Source of the DNA: Burkholderiales bacterium
GTDB lineage: Bacteria; Pseudomonadota; Gammaproteobacteria; Burkholderiales; Burkholderiaceae_D
Direction: 5' to 3'
DNA length: 64,000 nucleotides
NCBI GenBank assembly: GCA_016200895.1
Contig: JACQDX010000039.1
Location: forward strand, 1-64,000
The translations under genes and the position numbers were made by a program. How positions within the stretch are numbered: position 1 is the stretch's first letter; each line of letters starts with the position of its first letter. Under the pieces are notes generated by a model. It had not been told where the DNA came from, ran no database searches, and saw nothing but the letters and a program-made list of their open reading frames with translations. Shown here in pieces: positions 8,472-17,357 of this stretch.

Positions 8472-9746
8472 CTACTTGGTTTTTTTCAATTCTACCGCTT
8501 CAATCACATCACATAAAGAATCCGCATGACCAGATTTCTTGAATTTTTCAGCGACGAGTTCACAATTGGTTTTGATTGATGCTGAGCCCAGCAGTTGTGA
8601 CAGACTACGCGCTAATTTGTTTGTCGTCAGGCGCGACATGCGCAGGTAGTCGCCAACACCCAATTTTTTCACACGTGCGGCATTATCGAACTGGTCAAAA
8701 GCCTGCGGGATCACCAGTTGCGGTATGCCTGCTCTTAGTGCTTCTGCAGTCGTGCCTATACCACCGTGGTGTATCAGGGCTGACACACGTGGCAAAATAC
8801 TGCGCAGGGGCAAATAGCTTTGCCAGAGTATGTTCTCCGGCAAGTTTGCCACGATATGTTCACGGTGAGAACTCAGGAAAATCGCCCGCAAACCCAGTTT
8901 TTGCACGGCTTGCAGTGCGCATTGAAAATAATGGCTGGCCTGTATATTCCCTGAACCAGGAGTAAAAATCAGCGGTGCATCGCCTGCTGCAAGAAATTCT
9001 TGTAGCTCTGTGGATAAGTCTGCATCCGGGTTGCTGTCGTACAGCTGAAATTCCCCTATGACTATAGGATTTGGCCAGTCTGACTGTGGCGGAGCAAACC
9101 ATGTTGGGAAAAAACTGATGCTCAGGTCTGGCACAGCATACATATACGGCGGCAGGCTCTTGATTGGCGGCAAGTTCCTGGCTAGTCTGGCTTGATTGAC
9201 GATGGGGACAGCAACCGGGTCAACAAAATTCTTGTCCGCATAAGCCCACAGCCACCGGCGCATCCATATTGGCAACCAGGAAGGTATGAATAAGTCCCCC
9301 ATGACAAGGGGATCATGCACAGTCCTTAAGTTGGAGGGTGCCATATAAGCCGCGATGACAGGAATATCAGGGCGAAAACTACGTACCAGATCTGCTATTG
9401 GCAATCCCAAAGGGTGGCTAATAAATACACAATCCTGATTGCCCGGCAAAGAAGCGAAGTAATCAGGTATTTCTGTAAATAAGCATTTGCATGACTCAAG
9501 TACTATACCCAGACCTTTGCGTACATCCCATATATCGGGATTACGAAAAGCGGCATCATACTCAGCCTGCGTACCCAAAATCTTGTAGGCAATGCCAGCC
9601 ATTTTTGCATGCATGGCATGAACTGGTGCCAAAAGCATGGTAGCCATATGTCCACGTCTCTGAATTTCTACTGCCAGGCTCAAAAAAGGAAATATATCCC
9701 CCAGCGTGCCTACTCCAAGGAAGATGAAATGCCTGGATTTAGCCAT
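8472..9746 (-). CDS. GT1-family glycosyltransferase (UDP-glucosyl/rhamnosyltransferase type)
   Basis: A 424-residue GT-B-fold transferase. The N-terminal acceptor domain begins with FLGVGTLGDIFPFLSLA; the C-terminal donor domain carries the nucleotide-sugar motif HHGGIGTTAEAL starting at His326, then GIPQLVIPQAFDQFDNA. This is the arrangement of bacterial RhlB-, macrolide- and sterol-glucosyltransferase-like enzymes. The reading frame extends 24 codons upstream to 9818; I prefer the ATG at 9746 because the family begins just before this glycine-rich strand. Acceptor unknown: the neighbours give no pathway context. Confidence 0.85.
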   Translation of the reverse strand: MAKSRHFIFLGVGTLGDIFPFLSLAVEIQRRGHMATMLLAPVHAMHAKMAGIAYKILGTQAEYDAAFRNPDIWDVRKGLGIVLESCKCLFTEIPDYFASLPGNQDCVFISHPLGLPIADLVRSFRPDIPVIAAYMAPSNLRTVHDPLVMGDLFIPSWLPIWMRRWLWAYADKNFVDPVAVPIVNQARLARNLPPIKSLPPYMYAVPDLSISFFPTWFAPPQSDWPNPIVIGEFQLYDSNPDADLSTELQEFLAAGDAPLIFTPGSGNIQASHYFQCALQAVQKLGLRAIFLSSHREHIVANLPENILWQSYLPLRSILPRVSALIHHGGIGTTAEALRAGIPQLVIPQAFDQFDNAARVKKLGVGDYLRMSRLTTNKLARSLSQLLGSASIKTNCELVAEKFKKSGHADSLCDVIEAVELKKTK

Positions 9747-9882
9747 TGTTTTTGTTTTCTTGGAAAGGCACTTCTTGTAGATAGATCGTCGAAAGTAGAT
9801 GCCATCCATGCTCAACATATAGAGCTAAAGAAGACAAATTCTTCTATTTGTAGCGCATTTGTAGCTAAATTTAGCTGAAAGT

Positions 9883-10392
9883 CTACTTTTTCTGATCTAG
9901 TTCGCGTAATTCTTCAGTCATTTTTTTTGAAGCTTCAATTATTTTATCCATCATGGGTGTGATCATTTTTTGCATTGCTCCCAGACTTTGTTGAACGATA
10001 ACCGGGATTTTGCCAACATAGGCCTTACCTGCCGGAGATCTGTAGAAAGTAGCAATGCCGTCAACTTCATCCTGGCTCAGGGAATTGGCATAAATTTCGA
10101 TAAAAATTGGTTCCAGTTTTTCCCAGGTCATTTCTGCCTTGTGAATACCTATGACCTTATCCCGGAATTTATCGAGGATTTTTTGCTGGTCTTCACTGAT
10201 AGCCTGGTCTTTCAAGGCTGTTTTCATCATGTTTTTCATGATGCCATCTACCTGTGTCTCAGTACTTTTCAATATTTGCTGACTATTCGTCAAGATCAGC
10301 AATTCTCTGACCGATGCGTCTGTAGGTTTTTCTGCATGTGCCGTACCGCAAGCCAGCAAGCTGATGAACAGCAGATTTGACCACAGCTTCAT
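9883..10392 (-). CDS. Exported DUF2059-family protein
   Basis: A 169-residue periplasmic protein. Residues 1-20 are a signal peptide (basic start, hydrophobic run, cleavage after AHA). The mature part is helical; the block L-S-Q-D-E-V-D-G-I-A-T-F-Y-R-S-P-A-G-K near residues 104-122 is the hallmark of DUF2059. Members are common in proteobacteria and lack a defined activity. A polypurine GGGAAAA precedes the start. It is the last minus-strand gene before the large non-coding region. Confidence 0.85.
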   Translation of the reverse strand: MKLWSNLLFISLLACGTAHAEKPTDASVRELLILTNSQQILKSTETQVDGIMKNMMKTALKDQAISEDQQKILDKFRDKVIGIHKAEMTWEKLEPIFIEIYANSLSQDEVDGIATFYRSPAGKAYVGKIPVIVQQSLGAMQKMITPMMDKIIEASKKMTEELRELDQKK

Positions 10393-10490
10393 GGTGTTTT
10401 CCCAGGAGGATTGAATGAGTTACGGATTCTACGACAGTTTTTTGCTTTTGTTTTTTTGCTTTTTTTGAGCTGTGGATACCTTTAACTTGA

Positions 10491-10610
10491 ATAACTTTAT
10501 ATATAAATAGTAGTAGTTGTTAACGCAGGCATGTTGCTGTGGATAAGTCAGTAAACATCCACAGGATCAAGAGTTTAGGCAAATGATAAGGCGGTGATAA
10601 AAGTCTGTAT
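10491..10610 (+). repeat. Direct repeat copy 1 in DnaA-box region
   Basis: Begins ATAACTTTATATATAAATAG, includes GTTAACG, then a perfect DnaA box, then a degenerate inverted one, ending CTGTAT. It matches copy 2 at 11047-11169 over roughly 120 bp with small gaps. The duplicated unit therefore contains a pair of opposed boxes behind an AT-rich stretch. Confidence 0.65.
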
Positions 10611-11046
10611 ATCCACAGGACAAAATCTGAACAGTAAACTTGGAGATGAGTAAATTTAGAGTTACGCACAATGGATGCAGTGGATATCAGCAGACTTATC
10701 CACAAAGTTTTTTTGAAAAATGTTGTTTTTCGACGTGAATTTCCTGAAAAAGGCTGCTTTATGGCTTTGCAGATCAGGATTTTTAGGAAAAAGCGATATC
10801 GACGGGATTTTGCGAGGTCAGCTGATGCTTTTCTTGAGGCTATACGGTTTTCAAAAATTTGAATTTGCCTGCAATAAAGAAAATGTAGTGTTTATTTTTT
10901 TTGAAGTCGAAATTTTATGAAAGATGAAGAGCGTTTTCTAAATTCACTTTTTTGAAGTTTTGGATTTTCAAATAAATCGTTTTTATTTGAATCAAAACCA
11001 TTTCTTTCAGGAAAAGCCTTCAGGTTTCCAAAAAGGGTTTAATTAG

Positions 11047-11169
11047 ATAACTTAGTTTATATATACATAGTAATAGTAGTTAACGTCGCGATATTTTGTG
11101 GATAAGTCTTAATTTGTCCACAGAAACAAGTACTTAGTTCATGTATAGATGTGCTGATAAGTCCTGTAT
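11047..11169 (+). repeat. Direct repeat copy 2 in DnaA-box region
   Basis: Begins ATAACTTAGTTTATATATAC, includes GTTAACG, then TGTGGATAAGTC, then TTGTCCACA in inverse orientation, ending CTGTAT. Same order and spacing as copy 1, about 555 bp further on, with many substitutions, so the duplication is old or maintained by function. Confidence 0.65.
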
Positions 11170-11294
11170 GAAAAAAGGATGGTTTTGGGATAAATAATCT
11201 CAAGCTACGGCTTTCACTGGTTTTGCACAGTTCATCCTGTGGATATGCATAGGCTTATCCACAGATAAAACAGGGGAAATTGTGCTGTCAGATA

Positions 11295-12419
11295 TTAAAT
11301 ACCATCGGCTTTTTTCAGTATTGCTGGCGCAAAAGTAGTGAGTAAACGGCCAAATATCGCGGTACTTTGAACCGCAGTTGTGGATAAATGGCGATTATAG
11401 ATGGAGGTATATTCAAGCTGTGGGATGCCACCGCGAGCGCGTTTGAACTGGCTGGCACCTGAGCTGTAGTGCAGTTTCAGTTTTTTATCTTTGGCTGTTT
11501 TAAGTAATAAAGCCATTAACCTTCTGTATAAACCCAGTTCTTTTGGCAGGCTGGTGTCATACCCTATCAGTGGAGTTGTCAGCCAGCCATGCTCTGGATG
11601 TGTATAAATACCTAGCACTCCAACCAGGCGACCTTGCCAGCGCAGGGCATGCATTTCAAGGAACTGGGTTTCCAGGCAAAGTTCAAAGAAGGCGGCGCTG
11701 AAGTCTGGATTAAGGTAAGAGTGTTTATCGATGAAGAGCTGGCGGTAGAGTTGCTGTAATACGGCGATGTCCTGCATTTGTAGATGTTCATGCGTCAGCA
11801 CTTCCACTTCAGTATTGTCCAGCAAGCGGGCATCCTGTTTGACATGATTGTGTTTCCAGACGCTGGTCTGTTGCGGGTCGCACAAGTAAATCATGCGACT
11901 TGGGAATAATTGCCAGCCAGCGCTGAGCAGACTTTCAGTCAGTTCAGGGTTCACCTGTGGACAGATATTACGCATCATCAGCGGGCGTTGTGGATAAGTG
12001 TTTAACAGCTTATCGGTAGCTGCGCTGATCTCTGTTACTGACCAGTCAGAGTACAGATTGGTGGAGACCAGATGGTTGGCAATGATTGCTGCCTGGTCCA
12101 GTTTGCTGGCTTTGAACAGGGCAGAGAGCAGCCCGAAGATGGCGCAACTACCCAGCTTGATGGCCTGCGCCCATGCAGGATCGACTTGCCGCAGTATTTC
12201 CTGACGTGGATAACGCAACCAGGTAGAACGCGGGCTGGCGACATAGCTTTCTTGCCAGCTGCTTTTTTCCAGCAAAGTGACGGGTTGGCTTTGCCCGGCG
12301 ATTTCTATGGCATCGATATCGCAAGTGGCATTATTGAGCCAGTGCTGGCCACCCCGTGAACGTGCAGTCAACAGCCACAGGGCATCTGCCACCACGCGTG
12401 GCGGTAATGATGTATGCAA
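11295..12419 (-). CDS. GNAT/FemAB-like N-acyltransferase, partner of BtaA-like gene
   Basis: A 374-residue soluble protein. The C-terminal half looks like an acyl-CoA N-acyltransferase fold of the GNAT/FemAB type: LRWQGRLVGVLGIY (beta 4), LGLYRRLMALLLKTAK (the helix after beta 4) and LHYSSGASQFKRARG with Y-x-x-I-Y-x-x-H-L near the end. The N-terminal 170 residues have no motif I recognise. It follows the BtaA-like gene by eight bases, so the two are almost certainly co-transcribed. The start appears to be TTG 12419, with no good ribosome site, suggesting translational coupling. Two perfect DnaA-box 9-mers fall inside (11379, 11989). Substrate unknown; an aminolipid is a reasonable guess. Confidence 0.7.
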   Translation of the reverse strand: MHTSLPPRVVADALWLLTARSRGGQHWLNNATCDIDAIEIAGQSQPVTLLEKSSWQESYVASPRSTWLRYPRQEILRQVDPAWAQAIKLGSCAIFGLLSALFKASKLDQAAIIANHLVSTNLYSDWSVTEISAATDKLLNTYPQRPLMMRNICPQVNPELTESLLSAGWQLFPSRMIYLCDPQQTSVWKHNHVKQDARLLDNTEVEVLTHEHLQMQDIAVLQQLYRQLFIDKHSYLNPDFSAAFFELCLETQFLEMHALRWQGRLVGVLGIYTHPEHGWLTTPLIGYDTSLPKELGLYRRLMALLLKTAKDKKLKLHYSSGASQFKRARGGIPQLEYTSIYNRHLSTTAVQSTAIFGRLLTTFAPAILKKADGI

Positions 12420-12427
12420 TTTAGTGA

Positions 12428-13642
12428 TTACATCTTGGTGTATAGGTGCATGCCGCCATAGATGGCCGAACGGTCAGTAGCATACAGGGTACGATTATGG
12501 GCAACATCGGTATGCCAGGCTGCCAGTATTCCTGCTGGTAGCTTGGCTTCCAGCGGCGACTCGCTACCACCGGTGCGAAATACCACCCTGGCCCCAGGCG
12601 CTGCAGTGCGACTCACTTCTTGCCAGAGTTTTGTTAATTGTTGTTGATCCATCCAGTCCTGGGCATCAAGGAAGAGATAGGCATCCATGGAAGCCCGTGG
12701 CTGGCCCAGCAAAAAGTCTGTCAGGGTTTGATGATGGGGATGCAGCCTGTCTATATTGCGGCGCAGAGTGTGGAAATGTTCTTGCTGCAAATACATGGGC
12801 AGTGCAGCCTGCTTTTTTGTGTCATAACGGCGACCAAATGCCTGTTGGGCAAAACAGTTTTCTTCCAGCGGAAAATCGCAGGCCAGGTGACGCATTCTTT
12901 CCTTGAACAAGAGGTGCAGGCCATCTTTGGCTTCGTGTTTCAATTCAGCAAATTGCGAAGGTGGTATGCCGAGGCTATACAGCGCCAGGGGTTGGCTGGC
13001 GATCAGACGGAACAAGCGGGTCTCAAATACCGGGGCAACATATTGCTCAAATAATTGTGCCTGTTCCTGCAGGTTGTTAGCCTGCATGAGTTTGCTCATG
13101 TCGCCACCCATGAGGCGCACAAAGAAATGGGCAAAGCCGATGAAGTTACCCAACAAACCATGCCGATAAGCCTGATTCGTAAAATAATGATAGCGCGGTT
13201 GGCCGGACAAAGAGCGACTTTCCCAGAAGTTGCTGGCATCGTCTGACAAATGCGTGCGTATATGGCGCTTATAGCGCTTCAGGTTATCAGGTTTGTCGGC
13301 ATTACCTAAAAAAGCCAGCACTGCATCATAGTCGGGCAAATGCCTGATCGCAGTTTGCTTGATATTCAGCATGGCCAGGTGAGCGGCATTCAAATCCACT
13401 GCATGGACTGCTGCCGGTTCTGCAGATAAGTAGGCCAGCGCATTACAACCACCAGAAGAAATGGTCAGGATATTCGCGCCTGGTTTGAGTTGCAGGGCAT
13501 CCAGATCGGATTTAGGGTCTTCCCAGATCTGGGCATACACGAGGCGGCTGAACCAGTGGGCAAACAATTTGTCTGCCAGGCCCTTGCGGCCAGACGTGGT
13601 GGAATTGAAAACGGCGCTGTCTATCAGGGTTTTGGTGGACAT
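12428..13642 (-). CDS. btaA: DUF3419 / BtaA-like SAM:diacylglycerol 3-amino-3-carboxypropyltransferase
   Basis: A 404-residue protein of the DUF3419/BtaA family. BtaA moves the aminocarboxypropyl group of S-adenosylmethionine to diacylglycerol, giving diacylglyceryl-homoserine, the first step of betaine-lipid synthesis. Visible marks are AQIWEDPKSDLDAL near residue 37, the SAM loop ISSGGCNALAYL near 60, AVDLN near 79 and FRTGG near the C-terminus. The usual next gene, methyltransferase btaB, is missing; a GNAT-like gene follows instead. GGAG six bases before ATG 13642 supports the start. The family is firm; the exact lipid product is inferred. Confidence 0.85.
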   Translation of the reverse strand: MSTKTLIDSAVFNSTTSGRKGLADKLFAHWFSRLVYAQIWEDPKSDLDALQLKPGANILTISSGGCNALAYLSAEPAAVHAVDLNAAHLAMLNIKQTAIRHLPDYDAVLAFLGNADKPDNLKRYKRHIRTHLSDDASNFWESRSLSGQPRYHYFTNQAYRHGLLGNFIGFAHFFVRLMGGDMSKLMQANNLQEQAQLFEQYVAPVFETRLFRLIASQPLALYSLGIPPSQFAELKHEAKDGLHLLFKERMRHLACDFPLEENCFAQQAFGRRYDTKKQAALPMYLQQEHFHTLRRNIDRLHPHHQTLTDFLLGQPRASMDAYLFLDAQDWMDQQQLTKLWQEVSRTAAPGARVVFRTGGSESPLEAKLPAGILAAWHTDVAHNRTLYATDRSAIYGGMHLYTKM

Positions 13643-13736
13643 GCTGGTCTCCGCTTATGTTTTGGATAAGGAAGACTTTAGGATGTCGAGGTGACAGGCC
13701 AGTGACAGTTTGATGAAGATTATATGAAAAACGGAT

Positions 13737-13852
13737 AAGGACTTATAAAAACTCGCCCCAGCGGCGTTGCAGCTCCCTTAGTTTGCAAGTTCGGTACTAA
13801 AGTACTGTCTTCGTCGCCGCGCCTTGCTGGGACGATTTTGTATAAGCCCTTT
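13737..13852. repeat. Palindromic dispersed element, member 1
   Basis: Imperfect terminal inverted repeats begin AAGGACTTATA on the left and end TATAAGCCCTT on the right, continuing inward as TCGCCCCAGC against GCTGGGACGA. The core carries GCGTTGCAGCTCC and GGTACTAAAGTACTGTCTTC. Both ends and core match member 4 at 48704-48886 in inverted orientation. It fills the gap between btaA and the next minus-strand gene. Confidence 0.7.
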
Positions 13853-13875
13853 TTTCTCGTTTTAAATCTATGAGT

Positions 13876-14259
13876 TCAACTCCCTCGCTCTGTGGATAAG
13901 CGGCGGCGTCTGGCTTTGATGAACATGAATAACTGATAAGCAAAATACAGGGAAGCCAGCACAGGCATGGAGGCGACCAGTATCCACAGGCCACCAGCCA
14001 GCGGAACCGGGCCTGACCATACCTGGATGGGTACATCAGGCTTATTGCTTTTCTCAGTGGCAATTTGTTTAGGCGCATCAATTTGTACACCAGAATTTTG
14101 CTTGGGCAAATCTTCTGGTGCCACCACGAACACTGCTTGCGTACCTGGGGCTGCTTTGGCTGGGGCAGATGTATTATTGGCTGCAGCAGCAAAAACGGGA
14201 GAAGTTGGGAATGCAGTCAGCATTTGCAAAGCCAGGATCAGGACATACTTGAGTTTCAT
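13876..14259 (-). CDS. Small exported or membrane-anchored protein, unknown
   Basis: A 127-residue protein with a signal peptide (residues 1-25, cleavage near FAAA), a Pro/Ala/Lys-rich linker of about 60 residues, one transmembrane segment near 87-113 (LAGGLWILVASMPVLASLYF) and a basic tail (KARRRR). The layout suggests a single-span inner-membrane protein with a short periplasmic domain. No family recognised. It is in line with the SRPBCC gene 48 bases upstream and may share its transcript. Confidence 0.7.
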   Translation of the reverse strand: MKLKYVLILALQMLTAFPTSPVFAAAANNTSAPAKAAPGTQAVFVVAPEDLPKQNSGVQIDAPKQIATEKSNKPDVPIQVWSGPVPLAGGLWILVASMPVLASLYFAYQLFMFIKARRRRLSTERGS

Positions 14260-14307
14260 TGATGCAATCGGGTAGAAGATGCGATGTAGTTTTGACTACA
14301 AGTGCAA

Positions 14308-14838
14308 TTAATTTTTCTCGGCAAACTTTTTCAGGTTACTTAAGCCAGCCTCAAAATCGGGACCCACCATTTTATCCATAAATGGGGCAAATAGCTTCAT
14401 CATGAAATTACCTTCGCTGCTGCCTTCCATCTTCCAGGTGACTTTGGTGCCGTCAGGCTGTGCTTCCAGCAAGAAACTACCTGTCGATGGTTTGCCCATA
14501 CCTTCAAAGTGCAGCTCATAATCAATTTCACGGAAGGGACTGGCATGGCTGAGTTTCATGCCGCCATTGCCTTGGGATGCGCTTTTCCATTCCCAGGCGG
14601 CATTCGTACCTGATTCAGGGCCAGAAAATTCCATCTTCATATTTGGGTCACGCTGGTTCCAGACTGACCAGTTTTTCCATTCCTTGGGTGTGGCGATCAG
14701 AGGGAAGATCCTGGCTGGTGTAGTATGTATTTGTACACTGCGCACGACCTTGTATTCGTTAGGCAATGAGTAGGCTATTGCCAGTATCAGGGCGATCGCT
14801 ATAATCAGTATGCCTGCAGACCATTTAATAATTTTCAT
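14308..14838 (-). CDS. Membrane-anchored SRPBCC (START-like) protein
   Basis: A 176-residue protein: one N-terminal membrane span (residues 7-25), then a START-like ligand-binding domain of the polyketide cyclase/dehydrase group. Typical marks are RSVQIHTTPARIFPLIATP near residue 33, W-K-N-W-S-V-W, TWKMEGSS and the long C-terminal helix. Such proteins bind small hydrophobic molecules; the ligand is unknown. AGGAG lies about seven bases before ATG 14838. Confidence 0.85.
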   Translation of the reverse strand: MKIIKWSAGILIIAIALILAIAYSLPNEYKVVRSVQIHTTPARIFPLIATPKEWKNWSVWNQRDPNMKMEFSGPESGTNAAWEWKSASQGNGGMKLSHASPFREIDYELHFEGMGKPSTGSFLLEAQPDGTKVTWKMEGSSEGNFMMKLFAPFMDKMVGPDFEAGLSNLKKFAEKN

Positions 14839-14909
14839 TTTTATTCTCCTGTTAGTAATGTAAATGGTGGAAAGAATTGGTATTTGGCTGTGGATATCTC
14901 ATGCCTGGA

Positions 14910-16379
14910 TTATCTTACTTTTCCTATGGCGATTTCCCAGTTTTGCATCAGGCTGGCGGCTTCATCGCGGCTCATGGCAGGTGTAAATTGCGTCTCCATT
15001 TGCCACTGCGAAGCGCATTCTTCCATATTTTTGTACACACCGGTTCCCAATCCTGCCAGATAAGCTGCACCCAGTGCTGTAGTTTCTGTCACTTTAGGAC
15101 GTATCACTGGTATGCCCAGCAAATCAGCCTGGAATTGCAGCAGCATATTGTTTGCTGCCGCACCGCCATCGACGCGCAATTCCTTGATGGGGAAGACTGC
15201 ATCCCTGACCATGGCTTGCAATAAGGCAGTGCTTTGAAAGGCGATAGATTCCAGCGCAGCGCGGGCGATATGGGCCACCGTGCTGCCCCGGCTCAGGCCC
15301 AGGATGGCACCCTTGGCCGAAGGCACCCAGTAGGGGGCGCCAAGGCCAGTGAAAGAAGGCACAAAGACGACACCACCAGAATCCGGCACCGTTGCGGCCA
15401 GCTGCTCTACATCGGTGGAATGCTGTATGGCTTTCAAACCATCTCTTAGCCATTGCACGACTGCACCACCTATGAAGACACTGCCCTCCAGTGCATATTG
15501 GGCATGGCCATCGATCTGGCAGGCCGCTGTGCTGATCAGGCCATTTTGTGAACTTGGACATTGATCACCGGTATGCATGAGCATAAAGCAGCCCGTGCCA
15601 TAAGTATTTTTTGCCATGCCTGGCGTAAAGCAGGCCTGGCCAAACAAGGCTGCTTGCTGGTCGCCGGCAATACCTGCGATGGGGATGGCTGTACCCAGCA
15701 GCTTGCTGTGTCCGAACTGGTGGCTGGACGGCAAGATTTCAGGCAGTAGCTTTTTGGGTATGTCAAACCAGGACAGTAATTCTTCATCCCATTGCTTATC
15801 GTGGATGTTGTACAGCATGGTGCGTGAGGCATTACTGACATCGGTGACATGCAAGCTGCCTTCACTGAGTTGCCAGGCCAACCAGCTGTCAATCGTACCG
15901 AAAGCCAGTTCACCTGCATTTGCACGGCGGCGCGCGTCTGGAATCTGGTCAAGCAGCCACTTGAGTTTGGTGGCAGAAAAATAAGGGTCAAGTATCAGGC
16001 CAGTCTTGGCTTGTATGCGCGATGCATACCCTTGCTGGCGCAATTCATCGCAATAAGCCTCGGTGCGGCTGTCTTGCCAGACGATGGCATGGTAGAGCGG
16101 CTGGCCAGTCTTCCTGTCCCATAACACGGTGGTTTCGCGCTGGTTGGTAATGCCTATGGCGGCGATGTCGCTGGCCTGCAAACCGGCTTTGACCATGACT
16201 CGCTGGCAGGTGGCAAACTGGCTTTGCCAGATTTCCTGGGCGTCGTGCTCTACCCAGCCAGGCTGCGGGAAAATCTGGCGGAATTCCTGCTGGGCAGTGG
16301 CAATCAGTTCCCCACGTTCATTGAAGATGATGCTGCGCGAACTGGAAGTGCCCTGGTCTAGTGCAAGCAGATATGTCAT
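14910..16379 (-). CDS. glpK: Glycerol kinase
   Basis: Phosphorylates glycerol to sn-glycerol 3-phosphate with ATP in the cytoplasm. The 489-residue length and the FGGY-kinase layout are standard: DQGTSSSR at 8-15 (phosphate loop), [11 protein letters not shown] near 41, [13 protein letters not shown] near 76, and the C-terminal FGGY block [22 protein letters not shown] near residue 400. AGGAA lies seven bases before ATG 16379. The usual partners glpF and glpD are not adjacent, so it stands alone here. Confidence 0.96.
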   Translation of the reverse strand: MTYLLALDQGTSSSRSIIFNERGELIATAQQEFRQIFPQPGWVEHDAQEIWQSQFATCQRVMVKAGLQASDIAAIGITNQRETTVLWDRKTGQPLYHAIVWQDSRTEAYCDELRQQGYASRIQAKTGLILDPYFSATKLKWLLDQIPDARRRANAGELAFGTIDSWLAWQLSEGSLHVTDVSNASRTMLYNIHDKQWDEELLSWFDIPKKLLPEILPSSHQFGHSKLLGTAIPIAGIAGDQQAALFGQACFTPGMAKNTYGTGCFMLMHTGDQCPSSQNGLISTAACQIDGHAQYALEGSVFIGGAVVQWLRDGLKAIQHSTDVEQLAATVPDSGGVVFVPSFTGLGAPYWVPSAKGAILGLSRGSTVAHIARAALESIAFQSTALLQAMVRDAVFPIKELRVDGGAAANNMLLQFQADLLGIPVIRPKVTETTALGAAYLAGLGTGVYKNMEECASQWQMETQFTPAMSRDEAASLMQNWEIAIGKVR

Positions 16380-16554
16380 AAAAATTCCTGATGCATCTGA
16401 GCCTCATGGATGAAGATCAGAAAAATGCAGAATGAAAAATTTTCAGCCTGGTGCTGACGTTTGGTTACAATTTTAGCCATTCGTGCAATGGCAAACAGGA
16501 TTGAATTTGATATAGTAGATTATTGATTTAATATTAAGTAAGAAAGGCAACACT

Positions 16555-16839
16555 GTGGCAGGTTTACTCAATTTTTCTTTGTCTTTACTGGTGCTGGTCT
16601 TATTTGCCTTTGGCACCATGCGTAAAAGCCGCCGTTTGATTAACTTGTCTTTTTTTGCCATGGTCGCCGCCAGCCTGCTGGGTTGGTATCAATATATTTT
16701 CCCTGCTGGCCTTAGCCCGCTGTTTTATGCCGGGACTATGGCGACGGTGCTGGCGATTTCCATCTTCTTTTTTGCCATCTATTCTTATGAATCGATCTGG
16801 ACAGATGTCCAGGAAATCAAAGCCAAACAGTTAAGCTGA
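16555..16839 (+). CDS. Small three-span membrane protein, unknown
   Basis: A 94-residue protein with three hydrophobic segments (about residues 5-22, 28-46 and 53-76) and a short acidic/polar tail. Start is GTG 16555, supported by AAAGG seven bases before it. It is divergent from glpK across a 175-bp gap. No family recognised. Confidence 0.65.
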   Translation: MAGLLNFSLSLLVLVLFAFGTMRKSRRLINLSFFAMVAASLLGWYQYIFPAGLSPLFYAGTMATVLAISIFFFAIYSYESIWTDVQEIKAKQLS

Positions 16840-16864
16840 GGGCTTTGATCAGAGACATCTGGAT

Positions 16865-17317
16865 TTATCTCACATCCAGTAATTCAATATCAAAAATCAG
16901 ATAGGAGTTCGGCGGTATCATGCCATTGCCTGCGCCTGCCGCACCATAGCCCAGTTCTGGCGGGATGATCAGGGTGCGCTTGCCACCTACTTTCATTCCT
17001 GCAACACCTTGTTCCCAGCCCTTGATGACACGGCCCGAGCCGATGGAAAAAGAAAATGCCTGCTGGCCTACCGAGCTGTCAAACTTGGCACCGCGTTCGC
17101 GGTTGGCGAAAGGGTCGTGCAGCCAGCCTGTGTAATGCACATAGACGGTGTTGCCGACCATGGCTTCTTTGCCGGTACCAACTTTTTCATCGATTTTAGT
17201 CAACCTGCTGATGACCACACTATCAGGCGCTTGTGCCTGGGCATGGGCTGGTGAGGTGGACAAGATGCCAGTGAACAGCGTGCTGGCGAGCAGGGTGCTA
17301 AGACATTTGTATTTCAT
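16865..17317 (-). CDS. Periplasmic FKBP-type peptidyl-prolyl cis-trans isomerase
   Basis: A 150-residue protein: signal peptide of about 26 residues (cleavage after AHA), then a single FKBP domain. Marks are VHYTGWL, FDSS, FSFSIGSGRVIKGWEQGVAGM, GGKRTLIIPPELGYG and the final FDIELLDV, with active-site aromatics in place. It should speed proline isomerisation in exported proteins. I chose ATG 17317, with AAGGA upstream, over a frame extension to 17392 that would bury the signal peptide. It shares the strand with two genes upstream. Confidence 0.93.
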   Translation of the reverse strand: MKYKCLSTLLASTLFTGILSTSPAHAQAQAPDSVVISRLTKIDEKVGTGKEAMVGNTVYVHYTGWLHDPFANRERGAKFDSSVGQQAFSFSIGSGRVIKGWEQGVAGMKVGGKRTLIIPPELGYGAAGAGNGMIPPNSYLIFDIELLDVR

Positions 17318-17357
17318 TCGGTTTTCCTTATTGATAGTACTTTTATTTTTAGTGCTT

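Larger units (their letters stand above)
10393..11294. other. AT-rich non-coding region with clustered DnaA boxes; candidate replication origin or DnaA-binding locus
   Basis: No convincing gene is present in 0.9 kb. Perfect DnaA boxes (TTATCCACA or its complement) lie at 10538-10546, 10696-10704, 11097-11105 and 11255-11263. One-mismatch boxes lie at 10471-10479, 10609-10617, 11114-11122 and 11238-11246. T-rich tracts (around 10437-10467 and 10880-11000) could unwind. Box clusters plus AT-rich segments are the build of bacterial origins and of titration sites such as datA. dnaA is not in the window, and betaproteobacterial origins usually lie next to dnaA, so the origin call is inference; the box cluster itself is directly seen. 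Confidence 0.6.

Noticed and set aside
10520..10920. Three small open frames (61-66 codons) in the DnaA-box region
   Set aside because: They overlap one another, have no ribosome sites or recognisable motifs, and arise from AT-rich sequence with boxes.
13797..14192. 131-codon minus-strand frame overlapping the exported protein gene
   Set aside because: The other frame (13876-14259) has a proper signal peptide and membrane segment; this one runs into repeat member 1 and reads as an out-of-frame shadow.
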